DNA of 64,000 nucleotides from Anadara kagoshimensis (taxonomy: Eukaryota > Mollusca > Bivalvia > Arcoida > Arcidae): the NCBI GenBank assembly GCA_021292105.1, contig CM037868.1, positions 32,988,523-33,052,522 on the forward strand. The letters run 5' to 3'. The notes below the pieces were generated by a model. The model saw nothing but the letters and a program-made list of their open reading frames with translations, was not told the DNA's origin and did not search any database. The position numbers and the translations under genes are program-made. The first letter of the stretch is position 1, and every line of letters starts with the position of its first letter. Below, one piece after another: positions 22,708-33,200 of the stretch.

Positions 22708-22860
22708 CACGCGTGAAAGATCCACAAGAAAATCAAATAAATTTTTAATAAAATTGAAAGGGGAGAAAGATTCAGAAAGACTCGAACCGTTGACTCAGTA
22801 ACCGACTTAATTATTATATTGACAACACACTAACACGCTCGGCCACACAGGCTATTGACT
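22708..22860 (-). mobile_element. SINE with Ser/Leu-tRNA-like head
   Basis: Read on the minus strand from 22855, the sequence has box A-like TGTGTGGCCGAGCGTGTTAG and, after a long variable region, box B-like GGTTCGAGTCTTTC. The GGCCGAGCG start and long spacing are typical of class II tRNAs (Ser or Leu). Stem pairing is imperfect and an A/T-rich tail follows, so it is called a SINE and not a gene. Confidence 0.55.
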
Positions 22861-22869
22861 CTGAATCTT

Positions 22870-23440
22870 ATGATATACAATATATTCACCTGTGTTTCCT
22901 ATACACAGATGCACTCGGTCCATGATAAATAATTAAATGAAAGGTCAAACGGACAGGTAAAAGTTGTTTACCTATACATTGTCCATGATAAGTGTTTACA
23001 TCATATAAACGAAGTTTACACGCGTGATCCCTATTCTTAAATCAATTCGTCCATAATGAATATTTAAATCAAAGGTCAAGCGGACAGGTCAATCTTGTTT
23101 ACCTAGATATTCATGTCTTCATGCGTTTATTTTGTCAACTTCACATTTATAAATGCCTATCGTAGGTTGTAGGTAAACAGCATTTACCTGTCCGTTTGAC
23201 CTTCCATTAGGAATATTCATATAGAAAGATCCACTTAATAAATGGGTAGTAGTAAGAATCACTATTTATAGAATGTAATCTAGGTACATGATTAGTATTC
23301 GCATGATGTAAACAAAATAAACACCTGTGTTCCCTATACATCGATGTACTTGGTCCGTGATAAATATTTAAATCAAAGGTCAGGCGGACAGGTCAAAGTT
23401 GTTTGCCTATATACATTATGTAGACTCCCCCGTATTTATA
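22870..23440 (-). mobile_element. Diverged internal copy of the TIR-E element
   Basis: It shares blocks in reverse orientation with 61185-61904, such as CACCTGTGTTTCCTATACAC, AAAGGTCAAACGGACAGG and TTGTTTACCTATACATTGTC. These blocks also repeat within the copy. The terminal repeats of the 61-kb copy are not present here. Confidence 0.65.
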
Positions 23441-23703
23441 AATGGAAAATGCAAGAATAAAGTCGTATTTTCCAACAAACTCACAAAAAATTGTCAAAAC
23501 TTAATACAAAATATACTGACCTAATAGGGATAAATATTTTTCATTCACGAAAAAGTAAACTTAATTCTGTACATAGAGCAATTTTTTTTAACTTTTTAGC
23601 AAAACAACAAATATGACTATGTCAAAATTATCCCTTCTGTACCTTCTTACTTAGAACAACTATAAGCGTTATGTCATAATTTTAATATTCATGATTATCA
23701 CAC

Positions 23704-24024
23704 CTATAGTCCGATCACTTATTCAGTGATGAAAACCGACGTGGCCTTAAAAAGATCGTGGATTACTTGCCTCAAATTTCATCAATGCTATTTGTAGATC
23801 TGTTATTTTTATAACATGTGTTTAAATTCATATAAATTAAAAGCTAAAAATTGAAAAAGTCGAGAATATTTGCATAAAATATTGAAAATATGAAAAATAT
23901 GTTCCAATAACATATGTGAAATTTCAAGTCTACTGAAGTTAAATCAAGTGAGATATCTAAGTTTGAAGCACACCACCCATTCAAAACATGTTTTTTCATC
24001 ACTGAAAATGTGATCGGACTATAG
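23704..24024. mobile_element. MITE, 321 bp, CTATAGTCCGATCAC ends
   Basis: The left end is CTATAGTCCGATCACTTATT followed by CAGTGATGAAAA. The right end is TTTTCATCACTGAAAATG followed by TGATCGGACTATAG. Together they make an inverted repeat of about 31 bp with one or two differences. The interior is AT-rich and non-coding. The TATAGTCCG start resembles TIR-E, which suggests a related transposase. The sequence 23441-23703 to its left shows nothing. Confidence 0.85.
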
Positions 24025-24334
24025 AAAAATCCCGAACAACAATGACCTACCTGACCCTAAATGCCGTGATGTAACTTTGAATAAGGCCCAATTGGTGTAT
24101 AAACTTGATCAAATTTCCAAACTGTTTGCAAAATTTCTCTATGTACAGGAGAACTGAACAATAATGTTTTTTATTACAAATATAATTTGGTTAGGTCAGT
24201 GCATTTTAAATGCATTTTATTGAGAGTTTAATGGAAACATTTTTAATTAAAAGAAATTAAGAATAAAAACCATGTGCACTGAATTTATAGAAAAACAGTA
24301 GATGTCTTATAGTTCCGTGTTTTTTTATTTACAC

Positions 24335-24420
24335 GCGTGACGGGTGTAGCTAGCTAAGCAGGAGGTACAATTGTACCTTTTCTTAGCACCGGGTCTCACT
24401 TCCCGGGTGGAAGCTTACGT
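24335..24420 (-). repeat. Dispersed repeat family (CACCGG/GGTAAGCA type), copy 1
   Basis: It contains GGGTGTAGCTAGCTAAGCAG, then ACCGGGTCTCACTTCCCGGG. It is related to the copies at 25900-26000 (opposite orientation), 26610-26720, 44240-44400, 46860-47020 and 49215-49410. The family shares an 'AACTTCC..GGGAAGTGAGACCG' block and a 'GTTAGCTAGCTACACCGG' block. Its origin is unknown. Confidence 0.6.
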
Positions 24421-24499
24421 GTTGGTTTATGTTTTGGTTTTTTATTTGTGATTTTAGCATGAACCCTCTGATAAATGGAGAGGTTTGAAACTGTTTGAC

Positions 24500-24902
24500 C
24501 AACCAATAGATCAAAGTTATAGGACGATAGAGAATGGCTTTCCATGTATTGTGGGGTTTTGGTTAGAAAAAGTCTCGAACACGAACACTACATATTTTCA
24601 TACGCTAACCACGGTTAACTGTGAAGAGCATAATGGGCGAACCACTCGTCTACAGATTGGAGTAATCAAGACGTATGTCTTGCTCTCACGAGTATACACA
24701 TATAATACATACCTGTCCAAAGTTTAACAAACGAACTAATACCAAACTGGCAGCTCAGATTGGTCAGTGGTTCTCAATATCTCCATGGCTGCTATAGATC
24801 TCTTTCGATAGTTTTCGATCGCAATTTATGTACAGTCCAACCTGACTTAAAGACCACCTCTATATAAGGGCCACCTGCTTATAAAGGCCAGTAGAATTAT
24901 AT
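24500..24902 (+). repeat. Segmental duplication, copy 1 (left part)
   Basis: It is nearly identical to 27735-28140, for example CTAACCACGGTTAACTGTGA and GTAATCAAGACGTATGTCTT. It includes a TIR-A left end (CCTGTCCAAAGTTTAACAAA, about 24712) and part of a TIR-C element (24830-24900). In both copies a 40-bp TIR-A array lies to the right. Confidence 0.85.
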
Positions 24903-25812
24903 TAGTACGTTAGCTCCTTGTTAAACATTCTACATGTCTGCACTGTACGATACCTCTGTGTTAAACTTTGGACAGGTCTGTACTGTACGTTAGCTCTGTG
25001 TTAAACTTTCGACAGGTCTGTACTGTACGTTAGCTCTGTGTTAAACTTTCGACAGGTCTGTACTGTACGTTAGCTCTGTGTTAAACTTTCGACAGGTCTG
25101 TACTGTACGTTAGCTCTGTGTTAAACTTTCGACAGGTCTGTACTGTACGTTAGCTCTGTGTTAAACTTTCGACAGGTCTGTACATTAGCTCTGTGTTAAA
25201 CTTTCGACAGGTCTGTACTGTACGTTAGCTCTGTGTTAAACTTTCGACAGGTCTGTACTGTACGTTAGCTCTGTGTTAAACTTTCGACAGGTCTGTACTG
25301 TACGTTAGCTCTGTGTTAAACTTTCGACAGGTCTGTACTGTACGTTAGCTCTGTGTTAAACTTTCGACAGGTCTGTACATTAGCTCTGTGTTAAACTTTC
25401 GACAGGTCTTTACTGTACGTTAGCTCTGTGTTAAACTTTCGACAGGTCTGTACTGTACGTTAGCTCTGTGTTAAACTTTCGACATGTCTGTACTGTACGT
25501 TAGCTCTGTGTTAAACATTCGACAGGTCTATACTGTACGTTAGCTCTGAGTTAAACTTTCGACAGGTCTATACTGTACGTTAGCTCTGTGTTAAACTTTC
25601 GACAGGTCTGTACTGTACGTTAGCTCTGTGTTAAACGGTCGACAGGTCTGTACTGTACGTTAGCTCTGTGTTAAACTTTCGACAGGTCTGTACTGTACGT
25701 TAGCTCTGTGTTAAACGGTCGACAGGTCTGTACTGTACGTTAGCTCTGTGTTAAACTTTCGACAGTTCTGTACTGTACGTTAGCTCTGTGTTAAACTTTC
25801 GACAGGTCTGCA
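24903..25812 (-). repeat. 40-bp tandem array made of TIR-A ends
   Basis: About 22 copies of a 40-bp unit consisting of TACTGTACGTTAGCTCTGTG and TTAAACTTTCGACAGGTCTG. This unit is the TIR-A terminal repeat itself. Most copies are identical; a few have single changes, and two are shortened (GTACATTAGC). There are no unique spacers, so this is not CRISPR-like. The flank 25813-25899 is AT-rich and featureless. Confidence 0.95.
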
Positions 25813-25899
25813 CCTTGTTAAATAAAGATTGGACTAAATATAAAAAAACAAGATCAACGTCCGAATCACAATCAGAAAGCAAAGTAAAAATTTTGAAAA

Positions 25900-26000
25900 T
25901 GACAAATTAGGTGAAACACGTTAACTTCCCTCAGAAAAATGAGGCTGAGTGCTCAGGAAGAGTAAACACTCTCTGTTTAGCTAGCTACACCGGCCACGTA
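25900..26000 (+). repeat. Dispersed repeat family, copy 2
   Basis: It contains AACTTCCCTCAGAAAAATGA and TTTAGCTAGCTACACCGGCC, in the orientation opposite to the copies at 24335 and 26610. Confidence 0.6.
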
Positions 26001-26132
26001 TGTAATTAAAATTAAGTGAAATGGACGTTAAATATATCCAGGACAATCCTGGGCACCGAGAAAATTGTCGAATTACAAAGAAACACATTCCTCCATGGAC
26101 AAAGGCTGTATAACGACATCTTATATCAGTGA

Positions 26133-26476
26133 CCACTACGGTAGCTCAGTAGGTAGAGTGCTCGCTCCGTAAGTGGGAGGTCGTGGGTTCAATCCCTGGC
26201 TTGGTCTGACCAAAGACTTGAAAGTGGGTAGTGACTGTTCTTTCGCCAAGCACTTGGCATTACGAAATGAAAGTCACGGTTATTTCCGATGGGAACTTAA
26301 AATAAACGAGGCCCCGTGTCACGGTGGGCTAAACACGCTAAAGAACTTTGCTGTATGATGCCATCAGCGCAACGCACAGGCAAATTTCAGCACTTTTGCC
26401 TATAGCTGGCGACGCCTCGATATAAGTGAAATATTCTTGACGGGGACCTTAAACACCATTACTCAACTCAACTGAA
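26133..26476 (+). mobile_element. SINE-1, complete, with target duplication
   Basis: The head has box A GGTAGCTCAGTAGGTAGAGT and box B GTGGGTTCAATCCC. The body and tail end TTAAACACCATTACTCAACT. The flanks share ATATCAGTGA (26123-26132 and 26477-26486), a target-site duplication. The anticodon-like triplet is CGT, suggesting an origin from tRNA-Thr. A 61-codon open frame over it is spurious. Confidence 0.9.
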
Positions 26477-26609
26477 ATATCAGTGAATTAAAACCATTAT
26501 GTAATCGAAAAATCACAAACTCGTTCATGTCACAAAGGTAACCAAACCCCTGTTTCAATATCGTTCCATTAATAACATTCCCCTCAATTTATATTTAGAT
26601 TTTTTTGTT

Positions 26610-26720
26610 TTCTACGTGGCGGGTGAAGCTATTTTAACAGTAGGTGCTAACACTCCTGGAGCACCCGACCTCACTTCCCTCGTGGGAAGTTCGAGTGTCT
26701 AACCTAACTTGTCAGTTTCA
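26610..26720 (-). repeat. Dispersed repeat family, copy 3
   Basis: It contains GGCGGGTGAAGCTATTTTAA and CACCCGACCTCACTTCCC, in reverse orientation. The sequence 26721-26934 that follows is AT-rich without features. Confidence 0.55.
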
Positions 26721-26934
26721 AAGCTTTTACTTTGCTTCTGGATTGTGATTTGGACATAGACTAGTATGTTGGTTTTTGTACATTTCATAAAAAAACTAAT
26801 ATCATTAACACTAAGTTTTTATATTAATTTATCAAATCGAATTATAAAAATAAGAAGTTGTATCTTACCTTTAATGAAACTTTCCTTTAACAACAATGGT
26901 TAGCTAGTAAAGTAATCAACACCCGAGTATACTG

Positions 26935-27330
26935 GTCTATATATACGAAAAATCTAGTCCACTTGACAACATCAAAATATTATGATAAAGTGGGAACAAG
27001 TCAAATCATGTTTCCAAAAACAATGGGCTAACATTCAATAGATTCCGTTATTTGATTACCTAAATGATTCATATTATGGCATTTGTCTTGACTTGCACAA
27101 GAGTAGTAAATATAATGACATTTATCAAAATAAGTAATTTGTGAAATAAAACACTTCAATACATTTTAGAATGGTAAACACATATTGTCGTTATTCGTAC
27201 ATCAATAATATAATCAATCAATGCATTTAAAAGTAAATTGCAGGCATAGGTAGGTGTATTGTGCAATGGTTATTTAAATTTCAAAACTATTCAATTTTTC
27301 GCTCCATAGATTTTGTTTTTATTTTACCGG
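26935..27330 (+). repeat. Segmental duplication, copy 1 (right part)
   Basis: TACGAAAAATCTAGTCCACT and GATAAAGTGGGAACAAGTCA recur at 28497-28830, together with downstream blocks such as TGTGCAATGGTTATTTAAAT. In copy 2 this part directly follows the 40-bp array. In copy 1 about 1.1 kb, including a SINE, intervenes. Confidence 0.85.
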
Positions 27331-27348
27331 CTAATAAATAAAAGATTC

Positions 27349-27672
27349 GAGTTGTGTAATGGTGTTTAACACCCCGCTTTTAAAGATTGTTTCACTTATA
27401 TTGAGACATTGCCAGCTATAGGCGAAGATTCAGAAATGTTGCCCGTCATTATACAGCGGGGTTCTTTATTGTGCTATGCCTACCATGACACTGGACCTTT
27501 ATTTTAAGTTCCCATTGGAAAGAATCGTTTCTTTTATTTCGTAATTACGAATGTTTGTCGGAAGAACAGTCACAACCCACTGTCGAGTCTAGAGTCAGAC
27601 CCGGTCGGGGTTCGAAACCACGACCTTCCACTCACGAAGCGAACACTCTTCCAACTGAGCTAAACCTTTGGT
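27349..27672 (-). mobile_element. SINE-1 copy
   Basis: On the minus strand the head is box A-like TAGCTCAGTTGGAAGAGTG and box B GGTTTCGAACCCC, followed by a diverged body and a tail (GGTGTTAAACACCATTACAC). It lies between the two copies of the segmental duplication. Confidence 0.85.
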
Positions 27673-27734
27673 ACAATGATGGATATAACTCATTGATAAG
27701 CCTTATCATTGTAACTGAATGGCAGCTTACTAAA

Positions 27735-28140
27735 AATGTGGCGAGTGTAGAGAATGGCTTTCCAAACATGTTGGTAAGTGTATTGTGGGTTTTCGGTTGG
27801 AAAAAGTCTCGAAAATGAACACTATATATTTTCATACGCTAACCACGGTTAACTGTGAAGAGCATAATGGGCGAACCACTCGTCTACAGATTGGAGTAAT
27901 CAAAACGTATGTCTTGCTCTCACGAGTATACACATATAATACAGACCTGTCCAAAGTTTAACAAACGAACTAATACCAAACTGGCAGCTCAGATTGGTCA
28001 GTGGTTCTCAACTATTTTCGTGGCGTTATAGATCTCTTATGATAGTTTTCGATCACAATTTATATACAGTCCAACCTGACTTAAAGGCCACCTCTATATA
28101 AGGGCCACCTGCTTATAAAGACCAGTAGAATTATATCACA
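27735..28140 (+). repeat. Segmental duplication, copy 2 (left part)
   Basis: Near-identical to 24500-24902, with a TIR-A left end (about 27943) and a TIR-C element. Confidence 0.85.
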
Positions 28141-28247
28141 ATTGTTCTGTATTCATGTTATTTGAACCTGGATATAAAGACCACCTGCCCATAAAGGCCA
28201 CTTTTACTGGTTCCCTTGGGTGACCTTTATAGACAGGTGCGACTGTA
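28065..28247. mobile_element. TIR-C MITE, about 183 bp
   Basis: It starts TACAGTCCAACCTGACTTAA and ends GACAGGTGCGACTGTA, with TAAAGGCCACC-type repeats on the left and GGTGACCTTTATAG on the right. The TA-flanked ACAGTC ends fit a Tc1/mariner/pogo-type MITE, but this is an inference. The copy at 24830 is cut by the array. Confidence 0.6.
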
Positions 28248-28269
28248 TATCTCGGTAGACGAGTTTTGA

Positions 28270-28497
28270 GTCGTTGTTGTTAGCTCTGTGTTAAACTTTC
28301 GACAGGTCTGTACTGTACGTTAGCTCTGTGTTAAACTTTCGACAGGTCTGTACTGTACGTTAGCTCTGTGTTAAACTTTCGACAGGTCTGTACATTAGCT
28401 CTGTTAAACTTTCGACAGGTCTGTACTGTAAGTTAGCTCTGTGTTAAACTTTCGACAGGTCTGTAAATTAGCTCTGTTAAACTTTCGACAGGTCTGT
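28270..28497 (-). repeat. Second 40-bp TIR-A array
   Basis: About six copies of the unit seen at 24903-25812 (TTAAACTTTCGACAGGTCTG). Two of the units are shortened (CATTAGCTCTGTTAAAC). Confidence 0.95.
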
Positions 28498-28830
28498 ACG
28501 AAAAATCTAGTCCACTTGACACATCAAAATATTATGATAAAGTGGGAACAAGTCAAATCATGTTTCCAAAAACTTGGGGGGGGATCAATAGATTCCGGTA
28601 TTTGTATACCTAAATAATTCATATTATGGCATTTTCTTGTCGTTATTAAAATACTTATATACGTACATCAATAATATAATCAATAAATGCATAAAGGAGT
28701 TTTAAAATTAAAATTTAAATTTAAAAGTAAATTGCAGGCATTGGTACGTGTATTGTGCAATGGTTATTTAAATTTCAAAACTATTCAAATATACATGAAC
28801 ATATAACATGTAATATTTTCGCTCCATAGA
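28498..28830 (+). repeat. Segmental duplication, copy 2 (right part)
   Basis: It matches 26935-27330 with small insertions and deletions, including a G-run at about 28576. Confidence 0.85.
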
Positions 28831-28842
28831 TTTTTGTTTAAA

Positions 28843-29490
28843 AATTGTTTTCAAGTATGAATTTTAGACTATTTATGATAAAGTCTTTATGTATTCTTTC
28901 AGGCAAAAGTTCTGGGTGTTTGTTTAACCAATATTCTATGGCTTTTATTCCGAAATTATGCGGTATATTTGAATAAAGATTGGTTACATCAAATGAAACT
29001 AAAATAGAATTTTCTACAGTTTCTGACGGTAAATTATTTAAGAAATCAACTGTATCCCGTATATAACTTTGTACTTTATTGACATATGGTTGAAGGAAAA
29101 TGTCGATAAAGTTACTAAGACGATGTGTTTCACAAACGGGTCCTGCTACAATCGGTCGTAGTTTAAGATCATTTGGCCGAGAAATTTCAATGCAGGTTGA
29201 TTGACAATTCGGACATGCTTCATTTATTCATTTGCTTTTATGGATTTTTGGTAGACCATAAAAGTTGCTTTCCTTGCATTTAAAATTTACTAGATAATCT
29301 TTTTCCTTATCTTCTAATCCGTTTTGTGGATCGTTTACAATTTTGCCCAGATTTTGTAAAATTTTGTTGGATTTATATGACCTTACCTCGGTGTAATAGT
29401 TCTCATCTGTTAGAATATCAATGCATAATTTACGGTAATATTCTTTATCCGGTTCATTCCGGGAATGCCAACATTTGAAAATTTAGGTAA
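28843..29490 (-). pseudogene. Penelope-like reverse transcriptase fragment
   Basis: On the minus strand about 215 codons read as the N-terminal and central part of a Penelope-like element RT. From the 5' side it has PDKEYYRKLCID, then KESNFYGLPKIHK, then LRPIVAGPVCETHRLSNF, then the first catalytic Asp motif SILVSFDVTNLYSNIPH, then IEYWLNKHPELLPERI. These are conserved blocks of the family, in which the RT copies the element RNA during target-primed insertion. One in-frame TGA lies after LPKIHKSK (about 29227). The frame stops at SLKFILEN, before the YxDD catalytic box, and neither a YxDD box nor the GIY-YIG endonuclease follows. It is a dead internal fragment. The family call is secure; the subfamily is not known. 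Confidence 0.85.
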
Positions 29491-29533
29491 AAAATGTATA
29501 ATTTGTTTGTTGGCATTCCCGGAATAGGGTTCA
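29451..29533. repeat. Short inverted repeat at the edge of the Penelope fragment
   Basis: ATTCCGGGAATGCCAAC (left) and GTTGGCATTCCCGGAAT (right) are inverted copies separated by about 40 bp. They sit where the RT frame becomes unreadable, so they may mark an insertion or rearrangement junction. Confidence 0.6.
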
Positions 29534-29768
29534 TTGTTGTATAAACAAGTTCTGAATAGTTTCATTAAAGTGCGAGATTACCGTACCTACCCTGGTAAAC
29601 TGCTTATATGTTGCACTATATAATGAATACAATTTTGAATTTTAAAGTAATAAAATGAAAGAAAAATTGCAATAAAAAATTAAACAATTTTTCAAAATAA
29701 AATAAAATACATATACATTTTTTCACAAATTCTGTTTTTTAATGTAAATTATTATAATACAGTATACT

Positions 29769-29769
29769 T

Positions 29770-29831
<62 letters not shown>
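29769..29831. repeat. (AT)n microsatellite
   Basis: An AT dinucleotide tract of about 63 bases with one interruption. To its right, 29832-30225 is AT-rich and begins AGTAAAACCTCATTATAATG, which looks like a pogo-type element end without a partner. No gene is seen. Confidence 0.9.
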
Positions 29832-29835
<4 letters not shown>

Positions 29836-30225
29836 AAACCTCATTATAATGCCCCTCAAAAACTTTGCCACCTCGCTTATCGCCACACTATTTTGAAGTC
29901 TCAAATTCCAATTTGTTTATGGTTTTCTTTCTCTGCCTCCTCCGATTTATTGCCAAACTTCTTTATAACGCCAAAAGTTGTCTGAACAAATGGTGGCAAC
30001 GAATCGAGGTGTATATATATTCCATCTTGATCTGATGGAGTTAATTTGGTCATTCAGTCTTTGTCTGAGATATAAGACGATATAAGACTTGTTAAGTGTC
30101 AATTTACCAAAAAATTCTTGGTATAACAATTATATTATCTTTGTACAATTTCTTCATGTCACCCACCTGGCTTAGGCTTTATATAGTGGAAACAGTAATT
30201 ATAATCTGATTAGGCTTAATTAGAC

Positions 30226-33200
30226 TTGATATAGATGACCATTTGATAAAGTCTGAAAATGACTAAGGTAATAGGCTGTTAAGGTCTGATTGTGGCTTGA
30301 TTATTGTCTTTAATAGAGAATTGGGTTTGAAGGTCTGATTGTGGCCTAGGCTTGACAAAGATAATCAATTGTTAAGGTCTGATTGTGGCCTAGGCTTGAC
30401 AAAGATAATCAATTGTTAAGGTCTGATTGTGGCCTAGGCTTGACAAAGATAATCAATTGTTAAGGTCTGGTTATGACTAAGGTAATAATAGGTTGTAAAG
30501 GTCTGATTGTGGCTTGATTACAGTCTTTAATAGAGAATTGGGTTTCAAGGTCTGATTGTGGCTTAGGCTTGACAAAGATAATCAATTGTTAAGGTCTGGT
30601 TATGACTAAGGTAATAATGGGTTGTTAAGGTCTGATTGTGGCCTAGGCTTGACAAAGATAATCAATTGTTAAGGTCTGGTTATGACTAAGGTAATAATGG
30701 AGTGTTAAGGTCTGATTGTGGCCTAGGCTTGACAAAGATAATCAATTGTTAAGGGCTGGTTATGACTAAGGTAATAATGGGTTGTAAAGGACTGATTGTG
30801 GCCTAGGCTTGACAAAGATAATCAATTGTTAAAGTCTGGTTATGACTAAGGTAATAATGGGTTGTTAAGGTCTGATTGTGGCCTAGGCTTGACAAAGATA
30901 ATCAATTGTTAAAGTCTGGTTATGACTAAGGTAATAATAGGTTGTAAAGGTCTGATTGTGGCCTAGGCTTGACAAAGATAATCAATTGTTAAGGTCTGGT
31001 TATGACTAAGGTAATAATGGGTTGTAAAGGTCTGATTGTGGCCTAGGCTCGACAAAGATAATCAATTGTTAAAGTCTGGTTATGACTAAGGTAATAATGG
31101 GTTGTAAAGGACTGATTGTGGCCTAGGCTTGTTAAGGTCTGGTTATGACTAAGGTAATAATGGGTTGTTAAGGTCTGATTGTGGACTAGGCTTGACAAAG
31201 ATAATCAATTGTTAAGGTCTGGTTGTGACTAAGGTAATAATGGGTTGTAAAGGTTTGATTGTGGCTTGATTAAGTCTTTAAAAGAGAATTGGGTTTAAAG
31301 GTCTGATTGTGGCCTAGGCTTGACAAAGATAATCAATTGTTAAGATCTGGTTATGACTAAGGTAATAATGGGTTGTTAAGGTCTGATTGTGGCCTAGGCT
31401 TGACAAAGATAATCAATTGTTAAGGTCTGATTGTGGACTAGGCTTGACAAAGATAATCAATTGTTAAAGTCTGGTTATGACTAAGGGGTAATAATAGGTT
31501 TTAAAGGTCCGATTGTGGCCTAGGCTTGACAAAGATAATCAATTGTTAAGGTCTGGTTATGACTAAGGTAATAATGGGTTGTAAAGGTCTGATTGTGGCC
31601 TAGGCTTGACAAAGATAATCAATTGTTAAGGTCTGGTTATGACTAAGGTAATAATGGGTTGTAAAGGTCTGATTGTGGCTTGATTACAGTCTTTAATAGA
31701 GAATTCGGTTTGAAGGTATGATTGTGGCCTAGGCTTGACAAAAATAATCAATTGTTAAGGTCTGGTTATGACTAAGGTAATAATGGGTTGTAAAGGCCTG
31801 ATTGTGGCCTAGGCTTGACAAAGATAATCAATTGTTAAGGTCTGGTTATGACTAAAGTAATAATGGGTTGTAAAGGTCTGATTGTGGCCTAGGCTTGACA
31901 AAGATAATCAATTGTTAAGGTCTGGTTATGACTAAGGTAATAATGGGTTGTTAAGGTCTGATTGTGGCCTAGGCTTGACAAAGATAATCAATTGTTAAGG
32001 TCTGGTTATGACTAAGGGGTAATAAGAGGTTGTAAAGGTCTGATTGTGGCCTAGGCTTGACAAAGATAATCAATTGTTAAGGTCTGGTTATGACTAAGGT
32101 AATAATGGGTTGTAAAGGTCTGATTGTGGCTTGATTACAGTCTTTAATAGAGAATTGGGTTTGAAGGTCTGATTGTGGCCTAGGCTTGACAAAGATAATC
32201 AATTGTTAAGGTCTGGTTATGACTAAGGTAATAATGGGTTGTAAAGGTCTGATTGTGGCCTAGGCTTGACAAAGATAATCAATTGTTAAGGTCTGGTTAT
32301 GACTTAGGTAATTATGGGTTGTAAAGGTCTGATTGTGGCCTAGGCTCGACAAAGATAATGAATTGTTAAAGTCTGGTTATGACTAAGGTAATAATTGGTT
32401 GTAAAGGACTGATTGTGGCCTAGGCTTGTTAAGGTCTGGTTATGACTAAGGTAATAATTGGTTGTAAAGGACTGATTGTGGCCTAGGCTTGTTAAGGTCT
32501 GGTTATGACTAAGGTAATAATGGGTTGTTAAGGTCTGATTGTGGACTAGGCTTGACAAAGATAATCAATTGTTAAGGTCTGGTTATGACTAAGGTAATAA
32601 TGGGTTGTAAAGGTCTGATTGTGGCCTAGGCTTGTTAAGGTCTGGTTATGACTAAGGTAATAATGGGTTGTTAAGGTCTGATTGTGGACTAGGCTTGACA
32701 AAGATAATCAATTGTTAAGGTCTGGTTGTGACTAAGGTAATAATGGGTTGTTAAGGTCTGATTGTGGACTAGGCTTGACATAGATAATCAATTGTTAAGG
32801 TCTGGTTGTGACTAAGGTAATAATGGGTTGTAAAGATCTGATTGTGGACTAGGCTTGACAAAGATAATCAATTGTTAAGGTCTGGTTGTGACTAAGGTAA
32901 TAATGGGTTGTAAAGATCTGATTGTGGACTAGGCTTGACAAAGATAATCAATTGTTAAGGTCTGGTTGTGACTAAGGTAATAATAGGTTGTAAAGATCTG
33001 ATTGTGGACTAGGCTTGACAAAGATATTCAATTGTTAAGGTCTGGTTGTGACTAAGGTAATAATGGGTTGTTAAGGTCTGATGTGGCCTAGCTTGACAAA
33101 GATAATCAATTGTTAAGGTCTGGTTATGACTAAGGTAATAATGGGTTGTTAAGGTCTGATTGTGGCCTAGGCTTGACAAAGATAATCAATTGTTAAGATC

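Noticed and set aside
24903-25812. Possible CRISPR-like array of 40-bp direct repeats
   Set aside because: The repeats are contiguous with no unique spacers, the genome is eukaryotic, and the unit is a transposon terminal repeat.
26140-26215. Possible tRNA-Thr gene
   Set aside because: Good A and B boxes, but acceptor pairing is imperfect and the sequence continues into a SINE body and tail. The same applies to the heads at 39391, 49490, 57822 and 60446.
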